Source of the DNA: Bradyrhizobium roseum
GTDB taxonomy: Bacteria > Pseudomonadota > Alphaproteobacteria > Rhizobiales > Xanthobacteraceae
Reading direction: 5' to 3'
Length of the DNA: 64,000 bases
Assembly (NCBI RefSeq): GCF_030413175.1
Contig: NZ_CP129212.1
Span: 3,472,001-3,536,000 of the forward strand
Positions 7,377 through 17,789 of the stretch are shown piece by piece. The notes under the pieces are model-generated. The model saw only the letters and a program-made list of their open reading frames with translations, was not told where the DNA came from and made no database searches. Position 1 is the stretch's first letter. Each line of letters begins with the position of its first letter. Position numbers and translations under genes: made by a program.

Positions 7377-8333
7377 ATGGCAACGATCTCTGCGGCGATG
7401 GTCAAGGAATTGCGCGAGTCGACCGGCGCAGGCATGATGGACTGCAAGGCAGCGCTGACCGAAACCAATGGCGACATGCAGGAAGCGCAGGATTGGCTCC
7501 GCAAGAAGGGCCTGTCGAAGGCCGCCAAGAAGGCCGGCCGGGTCGCCGCCGAAGGCCTGATCGGCGCGCTGACGTCAGGCACCAAGGGCGTCGTGGTCGA
7601 AGTCAACTCTGAAACCGATTTCGTGGCGCGCAACGAGCAGTTCCAGGGCCTGGTCAAGATGATCGCCCAGGTCTCGCTGCGCGTCGGCAGCGACGTGGAA
7701 GCGATCAAGGCGGCCAAGGTCGGTGACTTCACCGTAGAGACCGCGATTTCGGATGCGATTGCGACCATCGGCGAGAACATGTCGCTGCGCCGCGCGGCTT
7801 CGCTCGAAGTGACCACGGGCGTGGTGTCGAGCTACGTCCATGGCGCGGTAATCGAAGGCGCCGGCAAGATGGGCGTGCTGGTCGCGCTGGAATCCACCGG
7901 CAAGACCGATGAGCTCGGCCAGCTTGGCCGTCAGCTCGCGATGCATGTGGCCGCGACCAATCCGCAGGCGCTGGACCCTTCCGGTCTCGATCCGGAGACC
8001 GTGAAGCGCGAAAAGGACGTGCTGGCCGACAAGTACCGTCAGCAGGGCAAGCCGGAGAACGTGATCGAGAAGATCGTCGAGTCCGGCCTGAAGACCTATT
8101 ACAAGGAAGTCTGCCTGCTCGAGCAGGCCTTCATCCACGACGAAAAGGGCAAGTCGGTCGCCCAGGCGGTGAAGGAAGCCGAAGGCAGGATCGGCGCGCC
8201 GGTGAAGATCACCGGGTTTGTGCGCTATGCTCTCGGTGAGGGAATCGAAAAGCAGGAATCCGATTTCGCAGCCGAGGTCGCGGCGGCCAGCGGGCAGAAG
8301 AAGCCGCCGGGAGATGCTGAAACGGTCGCGTAA
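7377..8333 (+). CDS. tsf: Translation elongation factor Ts
   Basis: 318-residue EF-Ts, the nucleotide exchange factor for EF-Tu. The N-terminal UBA-like domain carries the signature [19 protein letters not shown], and the core contains [13 protein letters not shown] near residue 79, whose TDFV residues contact the EF-Tu G-domain. The start is the ATG at 7377 preceded by AGAAGGA; the long open frame upstream overlaps rpsB out of frame and is rejected. It is cotranscribed with rpsB and followed 38 bp later by pyrH. Confidence 0.97.
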   Translation: MATISAAMVKELRESTGAGMMDCKAALTETNGDMQEAQDWLRKKGLSKAAKKAGRVAAEGLIGALTSGTKGVVVEVNSETDFVARNEQFQGLVKMIAQVSLRVGSDVEAIKAAKVGDFTVETAISDAIATIGENMSLRRAASLEVTTGVVSSYVHGAVIEGAGKMGVLVALESTGKTDELGQLGRQLAMHVAATNPQALDPSGLDPETVKREKDVLADKYRQQGKPENVIEKIVESGLKTYYKEVCLLEQAFIHDEKGKSVAQAVKEAEGRIGAPVKITGFVRYALGEGIEKQESDFAAEVAAASGQKKPPGDAETVA

Positions 8334-8371
8334 ATCTGGAGTTGCCGCGCGTCAAGGAAAGCGATCACGTC

Positions 8372-9088
8372 ATGGCTGAGCCGGTCTATCGTCGCGTCGT
8401 GATCAAACTCTCGGGCGAGTATCTCGCCGGCAGCCACTCCTTCGGTATCGACCAGCCCACCATCGACCGCATCGCCGACGATTTGATCGCGGCCCAGAAG
8501 CTCGGCGTCGAAGTGGCCGTCGTGATCGGCGGCGGCAACATCGTCCGTGGCGTGGAAGTCTCCTCGCGCGGCGTGTCGCGCCCGACCGGCGACACCATGG
8601 GCATGCTCGCCACCATGATGAACTGCCTGGCGCTGGAGGCCGCGATCGAGCGCAAGGGTACGCCGGCGCGGACCCTGTCGGCGTTCGTGATGCCCGAGAT
8701 TTCCGAGCTGTTTACCCGCAGTGCAGCGCACAAATACCTGTCCGAAGGGCGAATCGTGCTGCTCGGTGGCGGAACCGGCAATCCGTTCTTCACCACCGAC
8801 ACGACAGCGGTGTTGCGGGCGGCCGAGATCGGGGCGCAGGCCGTGCTCAAGGCCACCAATGTCGACGGCGTTTACAGTGCCGATCCCAAAAAGGACCCGT
8901 CGGCCAAGCGCTTCGATCGGCTGACGCATTCGCAGGCGCTTGCCGGCGACTATAAGGTGATGGATGCGACCGCATTCGCGCTTGCCCGCGAGACGTCACT
9001 GCCTATCATCGTATTCTCGATCGCCGAGCCGGGTTCGATCGGCGCGATCCTGCGCGGGACCGGCCACGGCACGGTGGTTGCCGGCTGA
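8372..9088 (+). CDS. pyrH: UMP kinase
   Basis: 238-residue amino-acid-kinase-fold UMP kinase (UMP + ATP to UDP) in pyrimidine biosynthesis. [12 protein letters not shown] is the N-terminal ATP-binding strand, [11 protein letters not shown] the nucleotide loop, [12 protein letters not shown] and [10 protein letters not shown] the UMP/ATP regions. I chose the ATG at 8372 (MAEPVYRRV), preceded by AAGGAAAG; a TTG 30 bases upstream is in frame but would lengthen the protein beyond family norm. It sits in the conserved tsf-pyrH-frr order. Confidence 0.97.
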   Translation: MAEPVYRRVVIKLSGEYLAGSHSFGIDQPTIDRIADDLIAAQKLGVEVAVVIGGGNIVRGVEVSSRGVSRPTGDTMGMLATMMNCLALEAAIERKGTPARTLSAFVMPEISELFTRSAAHKYLSEGRIVLLGGGTGNPFFTTDTTAVLRAAEIGAQAVLKATNVDGVYSADPKKDPSAKRFDRLTHSQALAGDYKVMDATAFALARETSLPIIVFSIAEPGSIGAILRGTGHGTVVAG

Positions 9089-9159
9089 AATGGCCAGTGC
9101 TGCTTCGTACCGCCGGCCTTAAGACGCTGGCGGCTGGTTTCTAAGGAGGGGAGAGTGTT

Positions 9160-9723
9160 ATGCCCACGCCCGGTTTTGACATCAACGAATTGAAGCGCCG
9201 CATGCAAGGCGCCACCCACGCGCTCAAGCACGAACTGGGCGGCTTGCGGACCGGCCGCGCGGCGGCGTCCATGCTGGAGCCGGTGCAGGTCGAGGCTTAC
9301 GGCTCGCACATGCCCCTCAACCAGCTCGCGACCGTCAGCGTGCCCGAGCCGCGCCTGCTCTCCGTGCAGGTGTGGGACAAGTCCATGGTGAAGGCCGTCG
9401 AGAAGGCGATCGTCGATTCCAACCTCGGCCTGTCGCCTGCGACCGAAGGGCAGGTGCTGCGCTTGCGGATTCCCGAACTCAACGAGGAACGGCGCAAGGA
9501 ACTGGTGAAGGTCGCGCATAAATACGCCGAAGCCGCCAAGGTGGCCGTCCGCCATGTCCGTCGTGACGGGCTGGATATCGTCAAGAAGCTCGAGAAGAAT
9601 CACGAGATTTCCGAAGACGATCAGGAGCGGCTCGCCAACGAGGTGCAAAAGGCGACCGACGGAACGATTGCGGAAATCGATCAGTTGCTTGCGGCGAAGG
9701 AAAAGGAAATCCTCACCGTTTGA
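9160..9723 (+). CDS. frr: Ribosome recycling factor
   Basis: 187-residue RRF, which with EF-G splits post-termination ribosomes. The three-helix-bundle domain includes [21 protein letters not shown] near residue 30 and the C-terminal [14 protein letters not shown] helix. The ATG is preceded by a near-perfect AAGGAGG ribosome binding site, one of the strongest in the window, consistent with high expression. It is followed after 55 bp by uppS. Confidence 0.97.
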   Translation: MPTPGFDINELKRRMQGATHALKHELGGLRTGRAAASMLEPVQVEAYGSHMPLNQLATVSVPEPRLLSVQVWDKSMVKAVEKAIVDSNLGLSPATEGQVLRLRIPELNEERRKELVKVAHKYAEAAKVAVRHVRRDGLDIVKKLEKNHEISEDDQERLANEVQKATDGTIAEIDQLLAAKEKEILTV

Positions 9724-9778
9724 CGGCAACGTCCAAGAATCGAGATTGGTCATCGATATTGGTCCTGGAATTCAGATA

Positions 9779-10534
9779 ATGCCGAACGCCGCCGCCCCCG
9801 CCACGGAAGGACCGGATCGATCCGTCCCGTTGCATGTGGCGATCATCATGGACGGAAACGGGCGCTGGGCCGCCGCGCGCGGCCTGCCGCGTGCCGAAGG
9901 CCACCGCCGCGGCGTTGACGCGCTGCGCCGCGTCGTTCGCGCCGCCCATGAACTCGGTGTGCAATATCTGACGATCTTCTCGTTCAGCTCGGAGAACTGG
10001 TCGCGGCCGGCGACCGAAATCGGCGATCTGTTCGGGCTATTGCGTCGGTTCATCCGCAACGATCTGGCGACGCTGCATCGCGACGGCGTGCGCGTGCGCG
10101 TGATCGGGGAGCGGGCAGGGCTCGAGCCCGATATCTGCACGCTGTTGAACGAAGCCGAGGAACTGACCCGCGGCAACACGAAGCTCAATCTTGTCGTGGC
10201 CTTCAACTACGGATCGCGCCAGGAAATCGCCAACGCCGCGCAAAAGCTGGCGCGCGAAGTGGCCGAGGGCAAGCGCGATCCGGCGTCGATCGACGCCGAT
10301 GCGCTCGGCCGCTATCTCGATGCGCCCGACATTCCCGATCCCGACCTGATCATCCGCACCAGCGGCGAGCAGCGGCTATCGAACTTCTTGATGTGGCAGG
10401 CGGCCTATAGCGAACTGGTTTTCGTGCCGATCCACTGGCCGGATTTCGACAAGGCGGCGCTGGAAAGCGCGATTGCCGAATACGCCAGACGGGAACGCCG
10501 TTTCGGCGGCCTGGCCGCGAAAACCGGCTCGTGA
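9779..10534 (+). CDS. uppS: Undecaprenyl diphosphate synthase
   Basis: 251-residue cis-prenyltransferase that extends farnesyl-PP to C55-PP, the carrier lipid for peptidoglycan and O-antigen. [10 protein letters not shown] near residue 23 holds the Mg-binding Asp; [11 protein letters not shown] is the IPP-binding region; [19 protein letters not shown] is the C-terminal signature. I start at ATG 9779; the longer frame overlaps frr. The stop overlaps the cdsA start by GTGA, so the two are coupled. Confidence 0.96.
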   Translation: MPNAAAPATEGPDRSVPLHVAIIMDGNGRWAAARGLPRAEGHRRGVDALRRVVRAAHELGVQYLTIFSFSSENWSRPATEIGDLFGLLRRFIRNDLATLHRDGVRVRVIGERAGLEPDICTLLNEAEELTRGNTKLNLVVAFNYGSRQEIANAAQKLAREVAEGKRDPASIDADALGRYLDAPDIPDPDLIIRTSGEQRLSNFLMWQAAYSELVFVPIHWPDFDKAALESAIAEYARRERRFGGLAAKTGS

Positions 10535-11397
10535 CCGAGGACAAGGCCGCGCCGCCGGCAGGCCAATCCGATTCGCGAATTCGCGAATCCGATTCGCGCA
10601 ATCTCATCATGCGTATCGCCGCGGCTGCGGTATTGATCCCGATTGCCGTCGCGATTGCCTATGCGGGTGGCTGGCTCTGGACCTCGCTGGTGACGCTGGC
10701 GGCCATCGGCCTGTTCGTGGAATGGCTCGCGGTCGTGGGGCTCGCCGGCGTGACGCGTGCGATGCTGCCCGGCGTGGCTGCGCTGGTCATCGCCGGGGTT
10801 TGTCTGGCGTCCGGCCGGCTCGATGCCGCGCTGGTCGTGCTCGGCGTCGGTTTCGTGGCGGTCGCGGCGATCGTGCCGGAGCGGCGAAACTGGGCGGCAG
10901 CGGGTTTTTTATACGCGGCGGCGGCCGAGATGGCCTCGGTGCTGTTGCGCCTCGATCCCGTCAAGGGATTCGCCGCGCTGATGTTCGTGCTGCTGATCGT
11001 ATGGGTGACCGATAGCGGCGGCTATTTCGCGGGCCGTGGCATCGGCGGACCAAAACTCTGGCCCCGCGTCAGCCCGAAGAAGACCTGGGCGGGCGCGGTC
11101 GGCGGTCTGGCTGCCAGCCTCGCCGTGGCGGCAGGCTTTGCCGCCTTCGATCTGGGTCGAATCGGACCGCTATTGATGCTTTCGGGCGCGCTTTCGGCCG
11201 TCTCGCAGCTCGGCGACCTCTTTGAATCGGCCGTGAAGCGGCGTTTCGGCGTAAAGGACTCAAGTCACATTATTCCGGGCCACGGCGGGCTAATGGATCG
11301 CCTGGACGGGTTTGTCGCAGCCGTCGTTTTGGCGGCAGTTTTCGGCTTTCTCCGGGGCGGCGCGGATGGCGTCGGCCGCGGTCTTATGGTTTGGTGA
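10531..11397 (+). CDS. cdsA: Phosphatidate cytidylyltransferase
   Basis: 288-residue polytopic inner-membrane enzyme making CDP-diacylglycerol from phosphatidate and CTP. It has about eight hydrophobic segments and ends in the CDS signature [23 protein letters not shown] with the basic and acidic catalytic residues. The GTG start overlaps the uppS stop. The first 25 residues ([12 protein letters not shown]) are hydrophilic, repetitive and encoded by a palindrome; they precede the first membrane helix and may be a recent insertion. Membership in the uppS-cdsA-dxr-rseP-bamA run is the normal proteobacterial order. Confidence 0.93.
   Translation: MTEDKAAPPAGQSDSRIRESDSRNLIMRIAAAAVLIPIAVAIAYAGGWLWTSLVTLAAIGLFVEWLAVVGLAGVTRAMLPGVAALVIAGVCLASGRLDAALVVLGVGFVAVAAIVPERRNWAAAGFLYAAAAEMASVLLRLDPVKGFAALMFVLLIVWVTDSGGYFAGRGIGGPKLWPRVSPKKTWAGAVGGLAASLAVAAGFAAFDLGRIGPLLMLSGALSAVSQLGDLFESAVKRRFGVKDSSHIIPGHGGLMDRLDGFVAAVVLAAVFGFLRGGADGVGRGLMVW
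10570..10589. repeat. 20-bp perfect palindrome inside cdsA 5' end
   Basis: GATTCGCGAATTCGCGAATC is self-complementary over all 20 bases and is followed at once by a third GATTCGCG unit. It sits in frame in codons 14-20 of cdsA and encodes most of the repeated [11 protein letters not shown] segment. Confidence 0.75.
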
Positions 11398-11401
11398 AAA
11401 T

Positions 11402-12625
11402 ATGAGCGCAGTTCCATTGCGGAATAACAAGGTCCCGATGGGGGACGTACGCACCGTGACGGTGCTGGGCGCCACCGGTTCCATCGGCGACAGCACCATG
11501 GATCTGCTGCGCGGCGCGCGTGATCGCTATTCGGTCGTCGCGCTGACGGCGAATTCCAACGTCGATGCGCTGGCCAAACTGGCCAAAGAATTCGGCGCGC
11601 AGTTTGCCGCGATCGCCGATCCGGCGCGGCTCGGCGAACTGAAGAATGCGCTGGCGGGCACCGGCATCGAATGCGGCGCCGGCGAAAGCGCGGTCATCGA
11701 GGCTGCGGCGCGTCCTGCCGACTGGGTGATGGCGGCGGTGAGCGGCGCGGCTGGGCTGAAGCCCGCTTTGGCCGCGGTCGACCGCGGCGCGGCGGTGGCG
11801 CTCGCCAACAAGGAATGCCTGGTGTGCGCCGGCGATTTCTTCATGCAGCGCGCGGCCAAGGCCGGTGCCTGCATCCTGCCGGCGGATTCCGAACACAACG
11901 CGCTGTTCCAGGCGCTGTCGTCCGGCAATCGCGAGGAACTGGTGCGGGTGATCATCACCGCATCCGGCGGCCCGTTCCGCACCTGGGCCGCCAGGGACAT
12001 CGAGCAGGCGACGCTGGCGCAGGCCCTCAAGCATCCGAACTGGAGCATGGGCCAGAAGATCACCATCGATTCGGCGTCGATGATGAACAAGGGCCTCGAA
12101 GTCATCGAGGCTTCCTATTTGTTCGCGCTGAGCGCCGATGAAATCGATGTGCTCGTGCATCCGCAGTCGATCATCCACGGCATGGTCGAATTCTCCGACC
12201 GCTCCGTGGTAGCGCAGCTCGGCGCCCCCGACATGCGCATCCCGATCGCGCATTGCCTCGGCTGGCCCGACCGAATCGTCGGCCCGTCGGCGCGGCTGGA
12301 TCTCGCGAAAATCGGCCAATTGACCTTCGAGGCGCCGGATTTCGAGCGGTTCCCGGGCTTGCGGCTGGCCTACGAATCGCTACGTACGGGCCGTGGTGCG
12401 ACGACGGTCTTCAACGCAGCCAATGAAGTGGCGGTGGCCGCGTTCATTGCCGGACAGATCAGGTTCGGGGCGATCGCGCGTCTCGTTGAAGCCACCCTCA
12501 ACGACTGGATTCGCGGCGGGAACCTGGCGCCTTTGAACTCGGCCGACGACGCCATTTCCGTTGACCATAACGCGCGAAATCGAGCTGCCGTCCTATTGCC
12601 TCAAATCGCCTTAAAGGCATCCTAG
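11402..12625 (+). CDS. dxr: 1-deoxy-D-xylulose 5-phosphate reductoisomerase
   Basis: 407-residue DXR, the NADPH-dependent enzyme that converts DXP to MEP in the non-mevalonate isoprenoid pathway and supplies precursors to UppS. The NADPH motif [12 protein letters not shown] is near residue 20; metal and substrate residues lie in [15 protein letters not shown] near 160 and [13 protein letters not shown] near 230; the [12 protein letters not shown] segment is near 258. I start at ATG 11402, 4 bp after the cdsA stop, because the upstream extension overlaps cdsA. Confidence 0.96.
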   Translation: MSAVPLRNNKVPMGDVRTVTVLGATGSIGDSTMDLLRGARDRYSVVALTANSNVDALAKLAKEFGAQFAAIADPARLGELKNALAGTGIECGAGESAVIEAAARPADWVMAAVSGAAGLKPALAAVDRGAAVALANKECLVCAGDFFMQRAAKAGACILPADSEHNALFQALSSGNREELVRVIITASGGPFRTWAARDIEQATLAQALKHPNWSMGQKITIDSASMMNKGLEVIEASYLFALSADEIDVLVHPQSIIHGMVEFSDRSVVAQLGAPDMRIPIAHCLGWPDRIVGPSARLDLAKIGQLTFEAPDFERFPGLRLAYESLRTGRGATTVFNAANEVAVAAFIAGQIRFGAIARLVEATLNDWIRGGNLAPLNSADDAISVDHNARNRAAVLLPQIALKAS

Positions 12626-12668
12626 AGGGTTGGGGGCGGAGCCATCGGCTCTTGTCGAGGGGAATCTG

Positions 12669-13844
12669 ATGACCGACTTTTTTCTAAATACTTTCAATAC
12701 GTTGGGCCATGGGCTCGTCGGCTACATCATCCCCTTTTTGTTCGTCCTGACCATCGTCGTGTTCTTCCATGAGCTCGGCCATTTTCTGGTCGCCCGCTGG
12801 GCCGGCGTGAAGGTGCTGACGTTCTCGCTCGGCTTCGGACCGGAACTCGCCGGCTTCAACGACCGCCATGGCACGCGCTGGAAGATTTCCGCGATCCCGC
12901 TCGGCGGCTACGTGAAGTTCTTCGGCGACGAATCGGAAGCCTCGACGCCGGCATCGGCAGAAACGCTCGCCCACATGACCGCAGAGGAGCGGGCCGGCAG
13001 CTTCCACCACAAGAAAGTCGGCGCGCGGGCAGCCATCGTCGCCGCCGGTCCGATCGCGAATTTCATCCTGGCGATCGTCATTTTCACCTGCCTTTTCACC
13101 TTCTTCGGCAAGCCGAGCACCACGGCGCGCGTCGATAAGATCGAAGCCTCCAGCGCCGCCGAGCGGGCCGGGTTCCAGGTCGGCGATATCGTCACCGCGA
13201 TCGACGGCAAGAGGATCGGCAGCTTCTCCGACATGCAGCGCCTGGTCAGCACCCGCGCCGGCGACACCCTGACCTTCACGGTCAAGCGCGGCGATTCCAC
13301 GCTGGAGCTGAAGGGCACGCCGGAACTGCGTGAAGTGAAGGACCCGTTCGGCAACACGCAGCGTCTCGGCATCCTCGGCATCACCCGCGCCACCTCGCCG
13401 GGCGAAGTCACCACCGAGAAGGTCGACCCGGCCACCGCGTTCTGGTTGGGAATCAAGGAAACCTGGTTCGTCATCGACCAGACGCTGACCTATATCGGCA
13501 ACATCTTTACCGGGCGGGCGAGTGCGGACCAGATCGGCGGGCCGATTCGGATCGCGCAGATTTCGGGGCAGGTTGCCACCCTTGGACTGATTCCCTTGCT
13601 GCATCTGGCAGCAGTGCTGTCCATTTCGATCGGATTGCTGAACCTGTTCCCGGTTCCCTTGCTCGATGGCGGTCACCTTATGTTCTATGCGGCCGAGGTG
13701 CTTCGGGGTCGTCCCTTGTCGGAAAAGTCGCAGGAATACGGATTCCGTGTGGGTCTGGTCCTGGTTCTGATGCTGATGGTTTTCGCTTTCTATAATGATT
13801 TCCATCAGGTGCCGTGGCTGAAGGGGTTGTTCGGCAAATCCTAG
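12669..13844 (+). CDS. rseP: RIP metalloprotease RseP (site-2 protease)
   Basis: 391-residue intramembrane zinc protease. The first membrane segment carries HELGH at residues 34-38; a PDZ domain follows (ASSAAERAGFQVGDIVTAIDG, near 160); the C-terminal membrane segment has NLFPVPLLDGGHL with the third zinc ligand Asp. It cleaves anti-sigma factors or signal-peptide remnants in envelope stress responses. The start is ATG 12669 after GAGGGGAAT. It lies immediately upstream of bamA, the usual order. Confidence 0.95.
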   Translation: MTDFFLNTFNTLGHGLVGYIIPFLFVLTIVVFFHELGHFLVARWAGVKVLTFSLGFGPELAGFNDRHGTRWKISAIPLGGYVKFFGDESEASTPASAETLAHMTAEERAGSFHHKKVGARAAIVAAGPIANFILAIVIFTCLFTFFGKPSTTARVDKIEASSAAERAGFQVGDIVTAIDGKRIGSFSDMQRLVSTRAGDTLTFTVKRGDSTLELKGTPELREVKDPFGNTQRLGILGITRATSPGEVTTEKVDPATAFWLGIKETWFVIDQTLTYIGNIFTGRASADQIGGPIRIAQISGQVATLGLIPLLHLAAVLSISIGLLNLFPVPLLDGGHLMFYAAEVLRGRPLSEKSQEYGFRVGLVLVLMLMVFAFYNDFHQVPWLKGLFGKS

Positions 13845-13860
13845 CCGCGGCTTTTTTGTG

Positions 13861-13880
13861 ACGTTGCCCATTGGCAACGT
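13861..13880. other. perfect hairpin between rseP and bamA
   Basis: ACGTTGCC-CATT-GGCAACGT forms an 8-bp stem with a 4-base loop 17 bp past the rseP stop. There is no T-run on its 3' side, so it may modulate rather than terminate transcription into bamA. Confidence 0.4.
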
Positions 13881-13993
13881 CTTGGAATGAAAATGGAATC
13901 GCACCGCGATGTCTGGTTTGCCGCCCTCTCGAAATTGGCTACAAGCGGAACGACTTTGGGAATCTGCCGGTTCGTAGGGGTGCGGATCGGCAA

Positions 13994-16585
13994 ATGAATG
14001 ACGAGGGCGCTTTGCGCATGATGTTGGGAATGCGAGTGCGGGGAGCTCTTTTGGGCGCTCTGATCATGGTTGCCGCGCCAATGGGGGGCGTGCTGGTTTC
14101 TGGGCCTGCTGTGGCGCAGACCGCGGCGTCGATCGCCGTTGAAGGCAACCGGCGTGTCGAGGTCGAGACCATCCGTTCCTATTTCAAGCCAGGCCCCGGC
14201 GGCCGGCTTGGGCAAGCCCAGATCGACGACGGCCTCAAGGCGCTGATCGAGACCGGCCTGTTCCAGGATGTGCGAATCAACCAGGTCGGTGGCCGGCTGG
14301 TCGTGACGGTGGTCGAAAACGCCGTGATCGGCCGCATCGCCTTCGAAGGTAACAAGAAGGTCAAGGACGAGCAGCTTTCGGCTGAAATCCAGTCCAAGCC
14401 GCGCGGCACGTTCTCGCGCCCGATGGTCCAGTCGGATGCCCAGCGTATCGCCGAAATCTACCGGCGCTCCGGCCGCTACGACGTGCGCGTGACCCCTGAA
14501 ATCATCGAGCAGCCGAATAACCGCGTCGACCTGATCTTCACGGTTACCGAGGGCAGCAAGACCGGCGTGCGGTCGATCGAATTCGTCGGCAACGTCGCCT
14601 ATTCCTCCTATCGCCTGAAGGACGTGATCAAGACCCGCGAATCCAACCTGCTGAGCTTCCTCGGCGGCGCCGACGTCTACGATCCGGACCGGGTCGAGGC
14701 TGACCGCGATCTGATTCGCCGCTTCTATCTCAAGAACGGCTATGCCGACGTGCAGGTGGTGGCCGCGCTGACCGAATACGATCCCGACAAGAAGGGCTTC
14801 CTGGTCACCTTCAAGATCGAGGAAGGGCAGCAATATCGCGTTGCCAATGTCGATTTCCAGACCTCGATCGCGACCCTCGATGCCACATCGATGCGCAGCT
14901 TCTCGCGGGTCACCGTGGGCTCGGTCTATAATGCCGAGGCGCTGGAGAAATCCGTCGAGGAAATGCAGATCGAGGCGTCGCGGCGCGGCTACGCATTCGC
15001 CGTGGTGCGCCCGCGCGGTGATCGCAATTTCGAAGCGCATACCGTTTCGATCGTGTTCGCCATCGACGAGGGTCCCCGCACCTATATCGAGCGGATCAAT
15101 GTCCGCGGTAACACCCGCACCCGCGACTACGTGATTCGCCGCGAGTTCGACCTGTCCGAAGGCGACGCCTATAACCGTGCCTTGGTCGATCGCGCTGAGC
15201 GCCGCCTGAAGAACCTCGACTTCTTCAAGAGCGTGAAGATCGTGACCGAGCCCGGCTCGTCGACCGATCGCGTGATCCTGGTCGTCGATCTCGAGGAAAA
15301 GTCGACCGGCGACTTCTCGGTCTCGGGCGGTTACTCGACCACCGACGGCGCGCTGGCCGAAGTCAGCATCTCCGAGCGCAACTTCCTTGGCCGCGGCCTG
15401 TATGCGAAGGCAGCCGTGACCTACGGTCAGTATGCGCGCGGCGGTTCGCTGTCGTTCGTCGATCCGTATTTGTTCGACTATCGCGTCGCCCTCGGCCTCG
15501 ACCTGTTCTATCGCGAGCAACTGGCCAACAGCTACATCGCCTACGGCACCAAGACGCTTGGCTTCAGCCCGCGACTCGGCTTCACCCTGCGGGAAGATCT
15601 GGCGCTCCAGTTGCGCTACTCGATCTATCAGCAGGAAATCCAGCTGCCGAGTTCGCTGGCGAACTGTAACAACAATTCGTCGAATTCGTTGCTCGCGTTC
15701 AATCCGTCGCCGGCGTATGCGAATCTGAACGGCGGCGTTAACGGCGGGACGCTCAACTCGGGCGGCCAGACCGCCACTGATACCTCCGGCACGGGCCTGT
15801 GGTGCTATAGCGACGGCGAAGCTTCGCTGCCGGTCCGTAGGGAGCTGCAAAGCGGCAAGGCGCTGACCTCGTCGGTCGGCTACTCGCTGAACTACAACAC
15901 GCTGGACAACAACAAGAACCCGACCGACGGCTTGCTGATCGACTGGAAGCAGGACTTCGCCGGCGTCGGTGGCGATGTGAAGTACATCAAGTCGGCGATC
16001 GACGCGAAGTATTACACCCCGCTGGTTGCCGATATCGTCGGCCTGATCCGTCTGCAGGGCGGCATGCTGAACCAGTTCGGCGGCAGTGAACTGCGTATGC
16101 TCGATCACTTCCAGATGGGTCCGAACCTGGTTCGCGGTTTTGCGCCGAACGGAATCGGTCCGCGCGATCTCAATCCCTTCGGCACGCGTGACGCGCTTGG
16201 CGGCACCAAGTACTGGGGCGCTTCGCTGGAACTGCAGATGCCGTTCTGGTTCCTGCCGAAGGAAGTCGGGCTCAAGGGTTCGGTCTATGCCGACGCCGGC
16301 GGACTGTTCGATTACAAGGGGCCGACATCGTGGGCGGCGACGGGTGAGGTCAATACGCCCGGCTGCATCAAGCCGACCCAGGCGACGAACACGACGAATG
16401 CCAATGCCGGAACCTGCTTGGGACTGCAGTATGACAACGGCAACGTCGTTCGCAGTTCGGTCGGTGTCGGTATCATCTGGGCCTCGCCATTCGGTCCGCT
16501 GCGCTTCGATTACGCGGTTCCGCTTACCAAGGGCCAGTATGACCGCGTGCAGGAATTCAAGTTTGGCGGCGGCACCTCGTTCTGA
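13994..16585 (+). CDS. bamA: Outer membrane protein assembly factor BamA
   Basis: 863-residue Omp85 protein that inserts beta-barrel proteins into the outer membrane. A signal peptide with hydrophobic core (LLGALIMVAAPMGGVL) ends near AVAQTAA; five POTRA domains follow to about residue 435; the 16-strand barrel contains VRGF (near 715) in the conserved loop-6 motif, and the last strand ends in Phe (GGGTSF), the usual barrel signal. I chose the ATG at 13994; the ATG at 14018 is an alternative and the TTG at 13871 is too far upstream. It is flanked by rseP and lpxD. Two Cys-containing insertions lie in predicted extracellular loops. Confidence 0.95.
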   Translation: MNDEGALRMMLGMRVRGALLGALIMVAAPMGGVLVSGPAVAQTAASIAVEGNRRVEVETIRSYFKPGPGGRLGQAQIDDGLKALIETGLFQDVRINQVGGRLVVTVVENAVIGRIAFEGNKKVKDEQLSAEIQSKPRGTFSRPMVQSDAQRIAEIYRRSGRYDVRVTPEIIEQPNNRVDLIFTVTEGSKTGVRSIEFVGNVAYSSYRLKDVIKTRESNLLSFLGGADVYDPDRVEADRDLIRRFYLKNGYADVQVVAALTEYDPDKKGFLVTFKIEEGQQYRVANVDFQTSIATLDATSMRSFSRVTVGSVYNAEALEKSVEEMQIEASRRGYAFAVVRPRGDRNFEAHTVSIVFAIDEGPRTYIERINVRGNTRTRDYVIRREFDLSEGDAYNRALVDRAERRLKNLDFFKSVKIVTEPGSSTDRVILVVDLEEKSTGDFSVSGGYSTTDGALAEVSISERNFLGRGLYAKAAVTYGQYARGGSLSFVDPYLFDYRVALGLDLFYREQLANSYIAYGTKTLGFSPRLGFTLREDLALQLRYSIYQQEIQLPSSLANCNNNSSNSLLAFNPSPAYANLNGGVNGGTLNSGGQTATDTSGTGLWCYSDGEASLPVRRELQSGKALTSSVGYSLNYNTLDNNKNPTDGLLIDWKQDFAGVGGDVKYIKSAIDAKYYTPLVADIVGLIRLQGGMLNQFGGSELRMLDHFQMGPNLVRGFAPNGIGPRDLNPFGTRDALGGTKYWGASLELQMPFWFLPKEVGLKGSVYADAGGLFDYKGPTSWAATGEVNTPGCIKPTQATNTTNANAGTCLGLQYDNGNVVRSSVGVGIIWASPFGPLRFDYAVPLTKGQYDRVQEFKFGGGTSF

Positions 16586-16601
16586 GGTATCTTGAAGCGA
16601 A

Positions 16602-16629
16602 CGGACCCAGATCCGCGTGACTGGGTCCG
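16602..16629 (+). other. hairpin between bamA and lpxD
   Basis: CGGACCCAG and CTGGGTCCG pair around a ten-base loop in the 136-bp gap after bamA. No T-run follows, so it probably stabilises or processes the mRNA of the highly expressed bamA. Confidence 0.45.
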
Positions 16630-16721
16630 CGTGACAGGAACGCCCGACGCAAAAGGAGGCCGGCTCCGTTTTTCGGGGTCGGCGCTCTGATGTGAAGGCC
16701 GGCCAGACTTTGACGGATGGA

Positions 16722-17789
16722 ATGGCGCAGCCGATATTCTTCAAGCAACCTGCCCCCACGACGCTGGCCGAACTGGCCGCGTTGACGGGAGTGGTATTGG
16801 CCGACCCTGCGCGCGGCGGTCAGAAGATCAGGGCGCTTGCGTCGCTCGACGAAGCCGGCCCCATGCATCTGGCGTTCTTCGACAACCTCAAATACGCTGA
16901 CCAGCTCAAGGCGACCAAGGCCGGCGCGGTTCTTGTCAGCCCGCGATTCGAGGCCCAGGTGCCGGCCCACGTGGCGGTGCTGCGGGCGGCACAGCCGTTT
17001 CGTGCCTTCGTGAAGCTGGCGCGTGAATGGCACGCCGATGCACTTCGTCCGCAATCCTGGTTCGGCAATGACGGCATCGCACCGTCCGCCATCATCGACT
17101 CCTCGGCCCACCTCGAGGACGACGTTATCGTCGATCCGCTGGCGGTGATCGGACCCCGCGTCGAGATCGGCGCCGGCACCGTGATCGGCGCGGGCGCCAT
17201 CATCGGCGCCGACGTCAAGATCGGCCGCGACTGCAATGTCGGCGCCCGCACCGCGATCCAGTTTGCCCTGATCGGCAACAACGTGCTGATCCACCCCGGC
17301 TGCAGCATTGGGCAGGACGGCTATGGCTTCATCTTCTTCGGTCCCGACGGCCATCTGAAGGTACCGCAGACCGGCCGGGTGCTGATCCAGAACCATGTCG
17401 AGATCGGCGCCGGCACCACCATCGATCGCGGCAGCCTTCGCGATACGGTGATTGGCGAAGGCACCAAAATCGACAATCAGGTCCAGGTCGGCCACAATGT
17501 AACCATCGGCCGGCACTGCTTGCTCGCGGCGCAGATCGGGCTCGCGGGCAGCCTGACGATTGGTGACAACGTTGCGCTGGGCGCCAAGGTGGGCATCAAT
17601 AACCACCTCAAGATCGGCGACGGCGCCCAGGTCACGGCGATGAGCGGGGTGAAGGACGACATCCCGCCCAACGGCCGCTGGGGCGGATTCTTTGCAAAAC
17701 CGACCAAGCAGTGGTTCAAGGAGATTATTGCAGTGGAGCGACTGGCGCAGCGTGGCACGGCCGATCCGAAAGGCGAGGGGCGGGAGTGA
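16722..17789 (+). CDS. lpxD: UDP-3-O-acylglucosamine N-acyltransferase
   Basis: 355-residue LpxD, the third enzyme of lipid A synthesis, which N-acylates UDP-3-O-acylglucosamine. An N-terminal uridine-binding domain of about 100 residues is followed by a left-handed beta-helix of hexapeptide repeats ([19 protein letters not shown] and onward) and a C-terminal helix. The catalytic His region [11 protein letters not shown] is near residue 255. The ATG at 16722 gives the standard length; a GTG 30 bases upstream is in frame. The stop overlaps fabZ by one base (TGATG). Confidence 0.95.
   Translation: MAQPIFFKQPAPTTLAELAALTGVVLADPARGGQKIRALASLDEAGPMHLAFFDNLKYADQLKATKAGAVLVSPRFEAQVPAHVAVLRAAQPFRAFVKLAREWHADALRPQSWFGNDGIAPSAIIDSSAHLEDDVIVDPLAVIGPRVEIGAGTVIGAGAIIGADVKIGRDCNVGARTAIQFALIGNNVLIHPGCSIGQDGYGFIFFGPDGHLKVPQTGRVLIQNHVEIGAGTTIDRGSLRDTVIGEGTKIDNQVQVGHNVTIGRHCLLAAQIGLAGSLTIGDNVALGAKVGINNHLKIGDGAQVTAMSGVKDDIPPNGRWGGFFAKPTKQWFKEIIAVERLAQRGTADPKGEGRE

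Noticed and set aside
13841..16759. 972-codon minus-strand frame
   Set aside because: Full antisense of bamA, with no domain; bamA on the plus strand has signal peptide, POTRA and barrel features.
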